Shown here: in pieces, positions 45,497 to 54,687 of the stretch | How positions within the stretch are numbered: the first letter of the stretch is position 1 | Layout of the letters: every line of letters begins with the position of its first letter | DNA from: Marinicellulosiphila megalodicopiae | GTDB lineage: Bacteria; Pseudomonadota; Gammaproteobacteria; Pseudomonadales; Natronospirillaceae | Direction of reading: 5' to 3' | NCBI RefSeq assembly: GCF_045862395.1 | Contig: NZ_AP023087.1 | Location: 310,001-374,000 of the forward strand | Length of the DNA stretch: 64,000 nt | Position numbers and translations under genes: made by a program | The notes under the pieces: generated by a model | What the model was told of the DNA's origin: nothing | Databases searched by the model: none | The model's input: the letters and a program-made list of their open reading frames with translations, nothing else

Positions 45497-46195
45497 TTGA
45501 GCAACCCAATTGAAGGCGTAAACGAGTCTGTATTAGTCAAAAATCTTGGCTTAGTTTCGTATGTGCCCACTTTTGAGGCGATGCAACAATTCACCATTAA
45601 TCGCGACGAAACCAGTCAAGATCAAATCTGGTTGTTAGAGCACCACCCTGTTTTTACTCAAGGCCAAGCGGGAAAACCTGAACACATGTTAGCGCCAGGT
45701 GACATACCTGTAGTGCAAGCCGATCGTGGCGGGCAAGTGACATATCATGGCCCCGGTCAATTTGTGGCGTATGTCATGATCGATATCAAACGTCGTAAAA
45801 TAGGTGTACGCGAATTAGTCACCGCCCTTGAAGAATCGTTAGTGCAAGTATTGGCGCGTTATGACATTCAAGCCTACCCAAAACCCGATGCACCGGGTGT
45901 GTATGTCAATGAAGACAAAATCGCTTCATTAGGTTTAAGAATCAAAAAAGGTCGCTCGTATCACGGGTTGGCCTTAAATGTAGACATGGACTTGTCGCCG
46001 TTTAATCGAATTAACCCTTGCGGATATCAAGGGTTAAACATGACTCAAATGGCCGATTTGTGCGAACAAGTTGAGCTTTCAAATATACAATTGCAATGGC
46101 TTGAGCAGTTTGGTCGACTGCTGGCATTACCCATGCAAATTGTAGACATTGTAGAATCTAAAAAATCTGTGTCCCACAGTGGAATTCAATCATGA
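45497..46195 (+). CDS. lipB: octanoyl-ACP:protein transferase LipB
   Basis: 232 residues. Family motifs are LEHHPVFTQGQAGKPEHML, QADRGGQVTYHGPGQFVAYV and KIASLGLRIKKG (catalytic Lys), with the Cys in NPCGYQGLNMTQM. It attaches octanoate to lipoyl domains, the first step of lipoate synthesis. The start appears to be a TTG at 45497, one base after the ybeD stop, which suggests coupled translation. It overlaps lipA by ATGA. Confidence 0.95.
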   Translation: MSNPIEGVNESVLVKNLGLVSYVPTFEAMQQFTINRDETSQDQIWLLEHHPVFTQGQAGKPEHMLAPGDIPVVQADRGGQVTYHGPGQFVAYVMIDIKRRKIGVRELVTALEESLVQVLARYDIQAYPKPDAPGVYVNEDKIASLGLRIKKGRSYHGLALNVDMDLSPFNRINPCGYQGLNMTQMADLCEQVELSNIQLQWLEQFGRLLALPMQIVDIVESKKSVSHSGIQS

Positions 46196-47220
46196 GTGAT
46201 ACCAAACCTTCTGCCCAGTCCTTTGATCCTAAGGCTGATGTGATAGCCTCTGATAAAAAACCGGCTAAAAGAGTGAAAGTTGAAGTAGGCGTAAAATTAC
46301 GTGGCGAAGACAAAACCGCGCGTATTCCTGTAAAAATCATCCCAACAGAAGAGCGCCTAAGAAAGCCCGATTGGATTCGAGTCAAAATCCCTGCGATGAG
46401 CAATAAGGTTAAAGAATTAAAAGAAAAATTGCGCTCGCACAAATTGCATTCCGTTTGTGAAGAAGCTGCCTGTCCAAACCTTGGGGAGTGTTTCTCACAC
46501 GGTACGGCCTCGTTTATTGTGATGGGTGATATCTGTACAAGACGTTGCCCGTTTTGCGATGTGGCACATGGCAGACCAAAACCGCTTGATGAAAACGAAC
46601 CGTTTGAATTAGGCAAAGCCATTGGCGACATGACACTTAAACATGTTGTGATCACATCCGTTGACCGTGACGACTTACGCGACGGTGGTGCACAGCACAT
46701 TAATAACTGTGTTGAACAAACCCGTAAATACAGCCCACACATCAAAGTAGAAACATTGGTTCCTGACTTTAGAGGTCGTATGGACGTGGCATTAGACATC
46801 ATGGAAAAAATGCCGCCAGATGTGTTAAATCACAACCTAGAAACCATTCCACGTTTATACCGTGCCGTAAGACCTGGCGCCGATTACCAATGGTCGTTAG
46901 ATTTATTACAAAAATTCAAACAACGTTGTCCTGACGTGATCACCAAGTCTGGCTTAATGTTAGGCATTGGCGAAACACTAGACGAAGTAAAAGAAGTGAT
47001 GCGCGATTTACGAGCACACGATGTCGACATGGTGACATTAGGTCAATACCTACAGCCAAGTAAACATCACTTAAAAGTAGAGCGTTATGTGACGCCTGAC
47101 GAATTCAAAATGCTAGAAGAATACGGCAATGAATTAGGTTTTGTGAACACAGCAAGTGGTCCAATGGTTCGTTCAAGCTATCACGCAGATCGTCAAGCTG
47201 CCGGAGAAAAGGTCGGATAA
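46192..47220 (+). CDS. lipA: lipoyl synthase LipA
   Basis: 342 residues. The auxiliary cluster ligands are in CEEAACPNLGECF, and the radical-SAM cluster in CTRRCPFCDVAHG; the C-terminal RSSYHAD holds the Ser ligand. It inserts sulfur at C6 and C8 of octanoyl groups made by LipB. The N-terminal 60 residues are a lineage-specific extension rich in Lys. Its stop codon forms part of the outer stem of a long hairpin repeat. Confidence 0.97.
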   Translation: MSDTKPSAQSFDPKADVIASDKKPAKRVKVEVGVKLRGEDKTARIPVKIIPTEERLRKPDWIRVKIPAMSNKVKELKEKLRSHKLHSVCEEAACPNLGECFSHGTASFIVMGDICTRRCPFCDVAHGRPKPLDENEPFELGKAIGDMTLKHVVITSVDRDDLRDGGAQHINNCVEQTRKYSPHIKVETLVPDFRGRMDVALDIMEKMPPDVLNHNLETIPRLYRAVRPGADYQWSLDLLQKFKQRCPDVITKSGLMLGIGETLDEVKEVMRDLRAHDVDMVTLGQYLQPSKHHLKVERYVTPDEFKMLEEYGNELGFVNTASGPMVRSSYHADRQAAGEKVG

Positions 47221-47338
47221 CGACACATCTCACCCTAAATTTCACCCAGCTCTTCGTTGAGAAATGATCATTTACAGTAGTAAACTCACATTTCTCGCCT
47301 CGATCTGAATGAAATTTAGGGCAATCTGAGTCGTTATC
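47216..47338. repeat. hairpin repeat, copy E, after lipA
   Basis: A 123-base hairpin: GATAACGAC/GTCGTTATC, then CCCTAAATTTCA/TGAAATTTAGGG, then GAGAAATG/CATTTCTC, then TTTAC/GTAAA. The two inner loop sets (TTCGTT with GCCTCG, and ATCA with CTCA) match those of copies A-C after pgk, although the stems differ entirely. The outer stem begins inside the lipA stop region. It is not followed by a T run, so it is not a simple terminator. Confidence 0.85.
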
Positions 47339-47393
47339 TAAGACTGCCCATTTATTACGACACCCTCAAAACTCATTTAAAGAAGCCTTCCTC

Positions 47394-47615
47394 ATGAAAG
47401 AAAAATTACCTCAGCTATTAACCGTATTAGGTTTATTAATGTACCCAATTGCCCGCGCAATTGTTTCTAAAATGGACGCCACCACTTCTGATTCAACGTG
47501 GATTTTATACACAGGTATTGCGTTAACGGGTGTCTTTATTTTAGGTGCGTTTTCATTACAGTTTAAAAAAATGTTAGCCAAGCGAAGCGAAGAACAAAAC
47601 AAAGGTAAATTGTAA
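47394..47615 (+). CDS. small two-helix membrane protein
   Basis: 73 residues with two hydrophobic helices and a basic C-terminal tail (KKMLAKRSEEQNKGKL). Its stop overlaps the yaaA start (TAATG), so it is the first gene of an operon with yaaA and pdxH. No family is recognised. Confidence 0.75.
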   Translation: MKEKLPQLLTVLGLLMYPIARAIVSKMDATTSDSTWILYTGIALTGVFILGAFSLQFKKMLAKRSEEQNKGKL

Positions 47616-48397
47616 TGCTTGTCGTTGTCTCGCCTGCAAAAAGTTTAGATTACGAAACCCCGTTAACAACTGAGCTATACAGCGAGCCTCAGTTTTTAAA
47701 ACAAACTTATCAGTTAGCTAAACAAGCCAAAAAATTATCCCCTGCGAATATTGCAAGCATGATGAAATTGTCAGACAACTTGGCCATGCTAAATTACGAA
47801 CGCTTTCAACATTTTGAAAAAGACTTCACCAAAGAAAATTCAAGACAGGCAGCGTTTGCATTTAATGGTGACGTGTACACCGGTTTAGATTTTTACACAT
47901 TAGATCAAGACAAAATAAACTACGCACAACGTCACCTAAGAATGTTGTCGGGTTTATACGGCGTATTACGTCCGTTAGATTTAATGCAACCGTACCGTTT
48001 AGAAATGGGTACAAAGTTTGAAATTGGCAAAGCCCCCAACCTATATAAATTTTGGGGTAATACTTTAGCTAACTATTTAAATGACGAAATTAAATCACAA
48101 GAAAATGACACACAATATTTAATTAATCTAGCGTCAACGGAATATTTTAAATCCGTGCCTAAAAAAGAAATGCAATTTCCAATCATTGAACCTGTGTTTA
48201 AAGATTTTAAAAACGGCGATTATAAAATCATCAGTTTTTTTGCCAAAAAAGCACGAGGCTTAATGGCGCGATACATCATTGATAATGAAATAAAAAACCC
48301 AACTCAATTACAAAAATTTAATGTGGACGGATACGAATATCATCCAGAATTAAGCAAACAAAATGCCCCTGTTTTTTTACGGAAGTTAAATGACTGA
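47615..48397 (+). CDS. yaaA: YaaA/DUF328 peroxide-stress protein
   Basis: 260 residues, same length class as E. coli YaaA. Motifs are MLVVVSPAKSLDYETPLTT at the start, FNGDVYTGLDFYTL, LSGLYGVLRPLDLMQPYRLE and FFAKKARGLMARY. YaaA lowers free iron and limits oxidative damage after peroxide. It overlaps pdxH by 8 bases. Confidence 0.95.
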   Translation: MLVVVSPAKSLDYETPLTTELYSEPQFLKQTYQLAKQAKKLSPANIASMMKLSDNLAMLNYERFQHFEKDFTKENSRQAAFAFNGDVYTGLDFYTLDQDKINYAQRHLRMLSGLYGVLRPLDLMQPYRLEMGTKFEIGKAPNLYKFWGNTLANYLNDEIKSQENDTQYLINLASTEYFKSVPKKEMQFPIIEPVFKDFKNGDYKIISFFAKKARGLMARYIIDNEIKNPTQLQKFNVDGYEYHPELSKQNAPVFLRKLND

Positions 48398-49040
48398 TCT
48401 AACACACATCGATGATATTCGTCGCGAATATTTAAAAGGCGGATTAAACGAGCAAGACCTTGCTGAGAATCCAATTGAACAATTCAACAAGTGGTTAGAG
48501 CAAGCCATCAACGCAAACATGACTGCCGATCCAACAGCAATGAATATTGCAACGGTCGATGAATTCAATCGACCGAGTCAGCGCACGGTACTTTTAAAAC
48601 AAGTAAAAGACGAAGGCTTTGTATTTTTCACAAACCTAAGTAGTCACAAAGCAAAAGACATTGAGCAAAACCCCAATGTAAATTTACACTTTGCATGGTT
48701 ACCGTTAGAGCGCCAAATCAGTATTCAAGGTGTCGCGCATAAATTGTCATTAACCGAAAACGCTAAATACTTTTTATCAAGACCAAGAGACAGCCAATTA
48801 GCGGCATTGACAAGCAAACAATCAAAAAGTATTTCATCGCGTAAAATGTTAGATATGGCATTTGAGCAGATTAAAAATAAATTTAAAAATAACGAAATTC
48901 CTGTTCCTGATTTTTGGGGTGGGTATTTGGTGGTGCCTGAGAGAATTGAATTTTGGCAAGGCGGCGCGAAGCGATTGCATGATCGGTTTGAGTATCGATT
49001 GGTGGATGGGGTTTGGGAGTTACATAGGTTACAGCCTTAA
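48390..49040 (+). CDS. pdxH: pyridoxine/pyridoxamine 5'-phosphate oxidase
   Basis: 216 residues, close to E. coli PdxH (218). FMN/substrate motifs are RPSQRTVLLK, GFVFFTNLSSHKAKDI, FWGGYLVVPERIEFWQGG and the C-terminal HDRFEYRL. It makes pyridoxal phosphate with O2. Co-operonic placement with yaaA joins a peroxide-producing oxidase and a peroxide-defence protein. Confidence 0.95.
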   Translation: MTDLTHIDDIRREYLKGGLNEQDLAENPIEQFNKWLEQAINANMTADPTAMNIATVDEFNRPSQRTVLLKQVKDEGFVFFTNLSSHKAKDIEQNPNVNLHFAWLPLERQISIQGVAHKLSLTENAKYFLSRPRDSQLAALTSKQSKSISSRKMLDMAFEQIKNKFKNNEIPVPDFWGGYLVVPERIEFWQGGAKRLHDRFEYRLVDGVWELHRLQP

Positions 49041-49174
49041 CTGTCGAAGAATATAGGCTAGCCGTTCCACAGCTAACTACTTCAAAAACATAACAACTAT
49101 TAATAAGGTATTATTCAATTATTAGCCCATGAGATAAATACAGTTTTTACTACTTAATTAGGAAATTCAATAAA

Positions 49175-51871
49175 ATGCGCACATTATTTGCCTTAACATT
49201 ATTATTCGTCATTTCAGGTTGCTCTATTTTCGATAAATCACCAACTTCAGACGATTTTAAAATTACAGGACCAGACCAATTAAAAGAGTATGAATATGGT
49301 TATTTTAAGTTGGAAATTAAAGACCCTATAAATTCTACTATTTCAAAAATTGATTGGGTGGTGCCAGAATCAGACAATCATTACTCATCTTATTTGGATA
49401 TTGAAACAAATAATGTTTCTTTTGATCGTTATGATATTACAGACCTTAATACAGCTCAATTACGATTTTCATTTAATATAAAAGATGGTGAATCACAAAC
49501 AATTCAGTTTATTGCAATTGTAACTTTAACCAGTGGTGAAATCGTAAATGTATCAAGAGATATATTAATTGTAGCCCGTGAAGCTTTCCCTGAAATTACC
49601 GGTGTAAATATCCCTGAAGAAATCACAGAAAATACAATTATTACACTGCGCGCTACCATAAGGGATTCGGATAATGATTCATATGGTCTAACTGGAAATT
49701 GGTTCGTAGCTACACAAGGGGTTGACTATAAAATCGAAATTCTTAGGAGCTATGACAATTACGAAGCAACATTAGAAGTTTCAAGAATTACATCCGATAA
49801 AGAAATTGAAATAGCATTTATAGCAAGAGATGACGACTCACATGAAGTAATTAAATACTTTAAAATAAAAGTTAAAGCCACTAATTATTTAGAAGAAAAC
49901 TTGGACTTTACATCATTTAGTTATGGGCCCTTTAAATATTGTAAAATAAACGATTCATCTGAAAAGGGTTATGATGCAATAGATGAATTAGAAAAGTTAG
50001 GTGACAAAGTTAATATCAATGACGTCACTAAATTAGATTGTGATTGTAAAGATAATTACAATACTTCATTTGAATCACTTTCGACTCTAACTGAACTAAA
50101 AGAAATTAAAGTGAAAAACTGTGACTTTTCAGGAGGGGAAATACAATCCGCTCTTAAGCAAAAAATAGAGAAAATAGAAATTCATTCACCTATGTATTCT
50201 CATTTTACAAATTTTGTAGCACCTGAGAACACTGTAATAAAACATATTGAAATAATAGGTGACTCTGGAGTGGTTTCACCCCGTAAACTACCAGATCTAA
50301 CAAATGCACATAATTTATTATCATTAAAAATTGATTTCACCAAATCACTAGAAACATTCAATCCTAACTCCCTGATTTTAAACAACAGCATTCAGTCTCT
50401 TTACCTTTACGGTACAGATCCATTTATTTATGATTTCACCGAACACCCTAAATTATCAGACATCACTATAGACAACGCACAAGCTGTTATATTTTCCGAA
50501 GACCATAATATACAAAAATTAAATATTAGAGGCGCTGATAATCAATCAGGTATTTACAGTAATGTTTCACTTAAAAATATTTCAAATAATTCATTAGAAA
50601 AACTAATACTATTTGATGTGAATTTATACGATTTCAATACTAATAATCAACCTAATATTGAATATATAGCCTTATTGGACTCAAATATAATCAGTGATGA
50701 TGAAGTCAACATCGGCAACCTTAATAAACTTGAAACTCTTTACATAGATTGTGTAGCAACAAATATTCAATCACTATTAATGGTTGAACTGGATTATATC
50801 AATCTGAAAAAATGCCCAGGTAAGCCTTTGGACTTCAATATTTCAGGATCAAATAAATTAACTTACTTGAATCTTGAAGGTAACTTTTCAACTTCAAATT
50901 TATCAATCACTAGTAGTACATCTTTAGAAGAAGTATCTATAGAAAACGGTGATATTTTAGGTTTAGAGCTCAATGATTTATCAAATTTAAAAACGTTAAA
51001 CTTAACTGGTAATTTTGGTCATTTAGAATTTTCGGAATTAAACTCTCCTAATATTGAGGTACTTTCCATATCCAACCAAAATTCAATTACCATTAATGGT
51101 GAAAATTTAATTAATTTGACAGATATTTCAGTTAAAAATAGTGAAATATTATCTTTTAACCCACCTAAAAGTTTAAAGTCAATAAATTTAGAAAACAACA
51201 CAACAACAATCAATAGCATTAAATTTGAGGGAAACATTAGGAATGTCATTTTAGCTAATAACAATATTTCTGAAATAATTTTCCATCCTGAAGCTAATTT
51301 ATATGAAGTGGATATTGAAGAACCTATTTCCAATTTAAATATATCAACAACTAGTGACTTAACAATAAAAAGTGATTACCTTAAAACTCTTTCAATTCAT
51401 GCAAGTACAGAGGAAAACACGGGGAATACAATCGATTTAACTGATGTAGATATTGAAATACTAAAGATACATGGTTTTTTCTATACTATTAAATTGGGAG
51501 GGAAATACAATTTCGAAGTTCAAAAAGACGATTCCACAATCATATATAATATCTCTTATGAGGATTTTCAATTAACAACTTTGCCAGAATTTCATAGCGC
51601 TAAGTATTTAAACTTAACTAACAACAATATAACGGACATCAACAATATATTAGGTAACTTAAATTATATTCCAGAAATAATATTCTTATCAGGTAACGCA
51701 ATTACCAACATTATTGATATTACCAATTATTCTGAGGACACTTTACCGTCTACCTTGGATTTTGGTACTACTCAAATATCATGTAATGACTATTCAGCAT
51801 TGAATACTTTTTATTCAAATTTATCATCTGATAAAGAAATAAAATTTACAGGTACTTGCTCAATAAATTAA
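49175..51871 (+). CDS. large lipoprotein with beta-solenoid leucine-rich-like repeats
   Basis: 898 residues. The lipobox is VISGCS (Cys16). Residues about 20-240 look like two immunoglobulin/cadherin-like domains (RDILIVAREAFPEITGV; FKIKVKATNYLEENLDF). From about residue 290 to the end run irregular repeats of about 20-24 residues with L, I and N at fixed spacing (LKTLNLTGNFGHLEFSEL; NLTDISVKNSEIL; AKYLNLTNNNITDINNILGN), as in leucine-rich or BspA-like solenoids. Four cysteines (KLDCDCKDN, KNCDFSG) may cap the repeat. It is probably a surface adhesin or binding protein, and it is monocistronic. Confidence 0.75.
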   Translation: MRTLFALTLLFVISGCSIFDKSPTSDDFKITGPDQLKEYEYGYFKLEIKDPINSTISKIDWVVPESDNHYSSYLDIETNNVSFDRYDITDLNTAQLRFSFNIKDGESQTIQFIAIVTLTSGEIVNVSRDILIVAREAFPEITGVNIPEEITENTIITLRATIRDSDNDSYGLTGNWFVATQGVDYKIEILRSYDNYEATLEVSRITSDKEIEIAFIARDDDSHEVIKYFKIKVKATNYLEENLDFTSFSYGPFKYCKINDSSEKGYDAIDELEKLGDKVNINDVTKLDCDCKDNYNTSFESLSTLTELKEIKVKNCDFSGGEIQSALKQKIEKIEIHSPMYSHFTNFVAPENTVIKHIEIIGDSGVVSPRKLPDLTNAHNLLSLKIDFTKSLETFNPNSLILNNSIQSLYLYGTDPFIYDFTEHPKLSDITIDNAQAVIFSEDHNIQKLNIRGADNQSGIYSNVSLKNISNNSLEKLILFDVNLYDFNTNNQPNIEYIALLDSNIISDDEVNIGNLNKLETLYIDCVATNIQSLLMVELDYINLKKCPGKPLDFNISGSNKLTYLNLEGNFSTSNLSITSSTSLEEVSIENGDILGLELNDLSNLKTLNLTGNFGHLEFSELNSPNIEVLSISNQNSITINGENLINLTDISVKNSEILSFNPPKSLKSINLENNTTTINSIKFEGNIRNVILANNNISEIIFHPEANLYEVDIEEPISNLNISTTSDLTIKSDYLKTLSIHASTEENTGNTIDLTDVDIEILKIHGFFYTIKLGGKYNFEVQKDDSTIIYNISYEDFQLTTLPEFHSAKYLNLTNNNITDINNILGNLNYIPEIIFLSGNAITNIIDITNYSEDTLPSTLDFGTTQISCNDYSALNTFYSNLSSDKEIKFTGTCSIN

Positions 51872-51894
51872 TATGCAATTATATATTATTAAAT

Positions 51895-52232
51895 AACTCG
51901 ATCCAAAAAAGAAAATCTAAACATTTCGCAGGATCTCATCCAGTCCACGCTATCAAGGCGTTAGGGTGGATTAAACGTCAAACTGAGAGAAACCGAGGAT
52001 TGACTAAAATAAGCGAAAAATATAAAGAAAATATGGACTGGAAACTGAACACTAGAAAGTGATATTCAGAAACTAATAATCACTTTTAATTGGATTAAAT
52101 CAAAAATAAAAAAGAAAATTCAGTGAAAGTACATGATGTGATTGAATTTTTACAATAAATCATGAACAGTTATTAAATCTGAGGCAGGAAGAATTAAGCC
52201 AATTCGAAAGAGATTGGTTTAATCCTTTGTAA
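51895..52232 (+). pseudogene. gene debris between solenoid lipoprotein and RAYT
   Basis: Short protein-like stretches follow one another in different frames: KSKHFAGSHPVHAIKALGWI, ending KENMDWKLNTRK at about 52062; then VKVHDVIEFLQ near 52122; then NHEQLLNLRQEELSQFERDW, ending at TAA 52230-52232. Together they suggest a decayed gene, but I do not recognise the family. The transposase gene next to it may explain the decay. Confidence 0.3.
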
Positions 52233-52257
52233 TTAAACTAGCGAACGGTGAGTAAAG

Positions 52258-53244
52258 CTAAAATCCTAAAACACTTAACGATTTCACCCAGCCACAAGTT
52301 CGTTTGAGTCCAAATTTAGAAAAATGCTGATCGAGGCTCGACGCTTTTCCAATTAAATTTGCAAAACTGTGGTTAATATTTTTCGAAGCATTTAAAAATA
52401 ACGATTCAGATAAATCAAGCCGAATTAAAATATCTGGTATTTCAGAACTGATTTTTCCTTTTTTACCTTCCGCCATTTGCTTCCCTGTCCAGTCTACTAA
52501 TTCTAAATACGCCATGGTTGAAATGGGTATATGGGTTTTACAATGCTTTGAAAGGGGCAGTAAATCACTGGGTTGGTCTTGAACTAACTCGGATTGATTG
52601 GATTTTTTATAACTCTTACTTCGTTTTTTGATCGATGTATATTCAGATTCTTCAGGTGTGTTTGCCATTTGTGCGCGAACCGGATTCAGGTCAACATAAA
52701 CCATTGCTGCTAATAATCCTTCATTGTCTAAAATTGCTTTTGATTTGTATCGACCCTCCCAAAATTTGCCTGTGCAGTCGTCTTCGATATTCGAAAGCCT
52801 TGAAATCGGCTCGTTAATATTTTTCATAAACCAACCAATATTGATCAAACGCTCCCTCCAAACTTCAACGTTTTGATCTAATAAAAGTGTTTCTTGAGGG
52901 CTAAGGTTTGCCCCATTTAGAAATGCTTGGGATATCATGTTTCCTTTGTATAACTGATGCCAGCGCTTGATTACATCGGTCTTAGACCATGCCTCAGCCT
53001 TATCGACGTTCACGCTGATTACCAAATGGTAATGGTTATTCATGATCGCATATGAAGCGATATCAATGGCGAATATGGTTGGCAGTTTGAGTAAAATATC
53101 CTCAACCCATTCGCGTCGATGTTCAAAATCTTGATTAGTGTATTCATCTTTACCACATAAAAAAGCGCGTCGGACGCAGCGGCAGGTTATCAAATATTTG
53201 GTGGTGGCTGCATAATTTACAAGGCGCTGTCTGGCTTTAGTCAT
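52258..53244 (-). mobile_element. REP-associated tyrosine transposase (RAYT, Y1/IS200-like)
   Basis: 328 residues. The HUH motif is in ASYAIMNNHYHLVISVNVD (residues about 62-80), and a candidate catalytic Tyr is in GKFWEGRYKSKAIL near 170, followed by LLAAMVYVDLNPVRAQM, a RAYT hallmark. These enzymes nick REP hairpins in single-stranded form. A 120-residue C-terminal extension lies beyond the catalytic core. Four 30-bp tandem repeats lie just upstream, and REP-like palindromes occur elsewhere in the window. It is a single gene without terminal inverted repeats, as expected for domesticated RAYTs. Confidence 0.9.
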
Positions 53245-53350
53245 AGTGATTTCTACTTAAATATTAATGCATGGACAACATATTCAATCCATTTGAAATA
53301 TGTTGTGGTTAATTAAATGGTAGATTGTGTTTGGGTGTTGTCAAATTAAT

Positions 53351-53464
53351 TTAAGCTGCCTGTCCCATTTAAAACCTGATTTAAGCTGCCTGTCCCATTT
53401 AAAACCTGATTTAAGCTGCCTGTCCCATTTAAAACCTGATTTAAGCTGCCTGTCCCATTTAAAA
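53351..53464. repeat. 30-bp tandem repeat next to RAYT gene
   Basis: Nearly four perfect copies of a 30-base unit that starts TTAAGCTGCCTGTCCCATTT and ends AAAACCTGAT; the fourth breaks after the first 24 bases. There are no spacers. The array lies 106 bases upstream of the RAYT start and may contain its recognition sequence. Confidence 0.92.
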
Positions 53465-53522
53465 ATGCTTGATTATGTGAATTAGGGAGTTAAGTATTTT
53501 TATTGTCGCTGTTAATAAGGGG

Positions 53523-53959
53523 TTACACTTCAATGTCATTGCGATTTTTCCAGCCGTTATTTTGGCAAAATTGTTTTGCTATTTCATTATCGCTTAGAAT
53601 GTGAATGTGTGATTTGGTAATGCCTTCATTATTAATGCATCCAAACACAATGTGATTAATGTGTTTTCTATGCCTAAATTTTTTGGATAGGTGCGACTGC
53701 TAAATGTGCATCGTTTACCATCGTGGCTTGAAATGATGGTACCGACTATTTAATTTTGAGAGTTGTTAGTGCGTTTATTATTGGAATGAATGTCAACTTT
53801 TGTGGCGACAAAACTTAAATTTTGATTTTTTAGTAAGTTTTTTATTCCTTCAATTGAATCTGCATCTCGCAGTTTTACGCCTTGTGATGTTTGCCAAAGT
53901 GAAATCACTTGTTGGTAGTCGGTTAATTCCATTAACCTATATTTCGCGTTACTTACCAA
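53523..53959 (-). pseudogene. GNAT acetyltransferase pseudogene
   Basis: The N-terminal part reads MVSNAKYRLMELTDYQQVIS and continues to a stop (NNSQN then TAA). The same frame resumes VGTIISSHDGKR; a second frame holds HLAVAP; the first then gives LGIENTLITLCLDAL. A further shift is needed for the C-terminus INNEGITKSHIHILSDNEIA, then FCQNNGWKNRNDIEV. Put together this is a complete GNAT N-acetyltransferase with one stop and at least two or three frameshifts. It is inactive unless the sequence is wrong. Confidence 0.85.
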
Positions 53960-54071
53960 ATATCTAAATCATCAATTATTGCTAACTTGACTAAAAATAA
54001 ATAGTTATTTGAAAATATAGTTATTTTTAATCATTGTTTGCAATAGGTTAAACTAGCCATGCAGCGTTATT

Positions 54072-54251
54072 TTAATCTGCTTTTTTGGGTTGAACTGGTT
54101 TAACTGGTTTGATTAAATTGACTTGTCCGCTAGTGCCTTTGCTAATTTGCTGGATACTGCCACCAGAATTTAGAAAGGCAGCGGTTTGCTCTTCTATTGA
54201 CATGCGAATGTTGGCATTGCTTACTGAGTTCTTTGCTGGTTTCTTGCTCAT
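54072..54251 (-). CDS. 59-aa conserved-looking small protein
   Basis: It begins MSKKPAKNSVSNANIRMSIE after a strong ribosome-binding site (GGGAGGATATT-ATG). The middle EEQTAAFLNSGGSIQQISKG and the TSGQV block look like a small uncharacterised gammaproteobacterial family I have seen, and the tail is Lys/Pro-rich (IKPVKPVQPKKAD). It is soluble and basic and may bind nucleic acid (guess). Sixty codons make it easy for gene finders to miss. Confidence 0.7.
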   Translation of the reverse strand: MSKKPAKNSVSNANIRMSIEEQTAAFLNSGGSIQQISKGTSGQVNLIKPVKPVQPKKAD

Positions 54252-54687
54252 AATATCCTCCCAGATAAAATTGTTCCTAATATAGTGTGGGGCAACTATT
54301 TAGAATAGGTGTGGTTTGTATTTACAAAACGTGGATTACGCGATAACGATCACCGTCAAATATGATGATCAGTAGCCTCAGTGTACGCGAGAATGAGTAT
54401 GAAGTAACGGGATGATTTTTGAGGTTAAAATTTTTGTATGATTAAATAAATTACAGTTGCACCTAAATAAGGGGTTCTGCATTAATAAAATGAGAACGAA
54501 GGGGAGCAAATAAAATTATTGCCTTTTTTTTAAATTTGAAATTATCTTTAAAATTAAAGGGTTAGGATACTAAACTCATGACGATCGGCAATAACAAATA
54601 AAAAACCAACGGCCTATTATTAAATGACTGGTGGTTTTTAATTTAAATCATCTTGATTCTAATTTAATTCAACAAGTTGAGGTAATA
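54252..54687. other. 436-bp interval without a gene
   Basis: Nothing coding was found. It should hold the divergent promoters of the 59-aa protein and the dehydrogenase/TetR pair. No palindrome clear enough to call a TetR operator was found. Confidence 0.5.

Noticed and set aside
47216..47338. Simple terminator of lipA
   Set aside because: The hairpin is long and not followed by a T run, and its loops match a dispersed repeat family.
53351..53464. CRISPR array
   Set aside because: The 30-bp units are directly adjacent with no spacers and no cas genes nearby.
54252..54687. TetR operator for the SDR/TetR pair
   Set aside because: No clear palindrome of the expected size could be singled out by eye.
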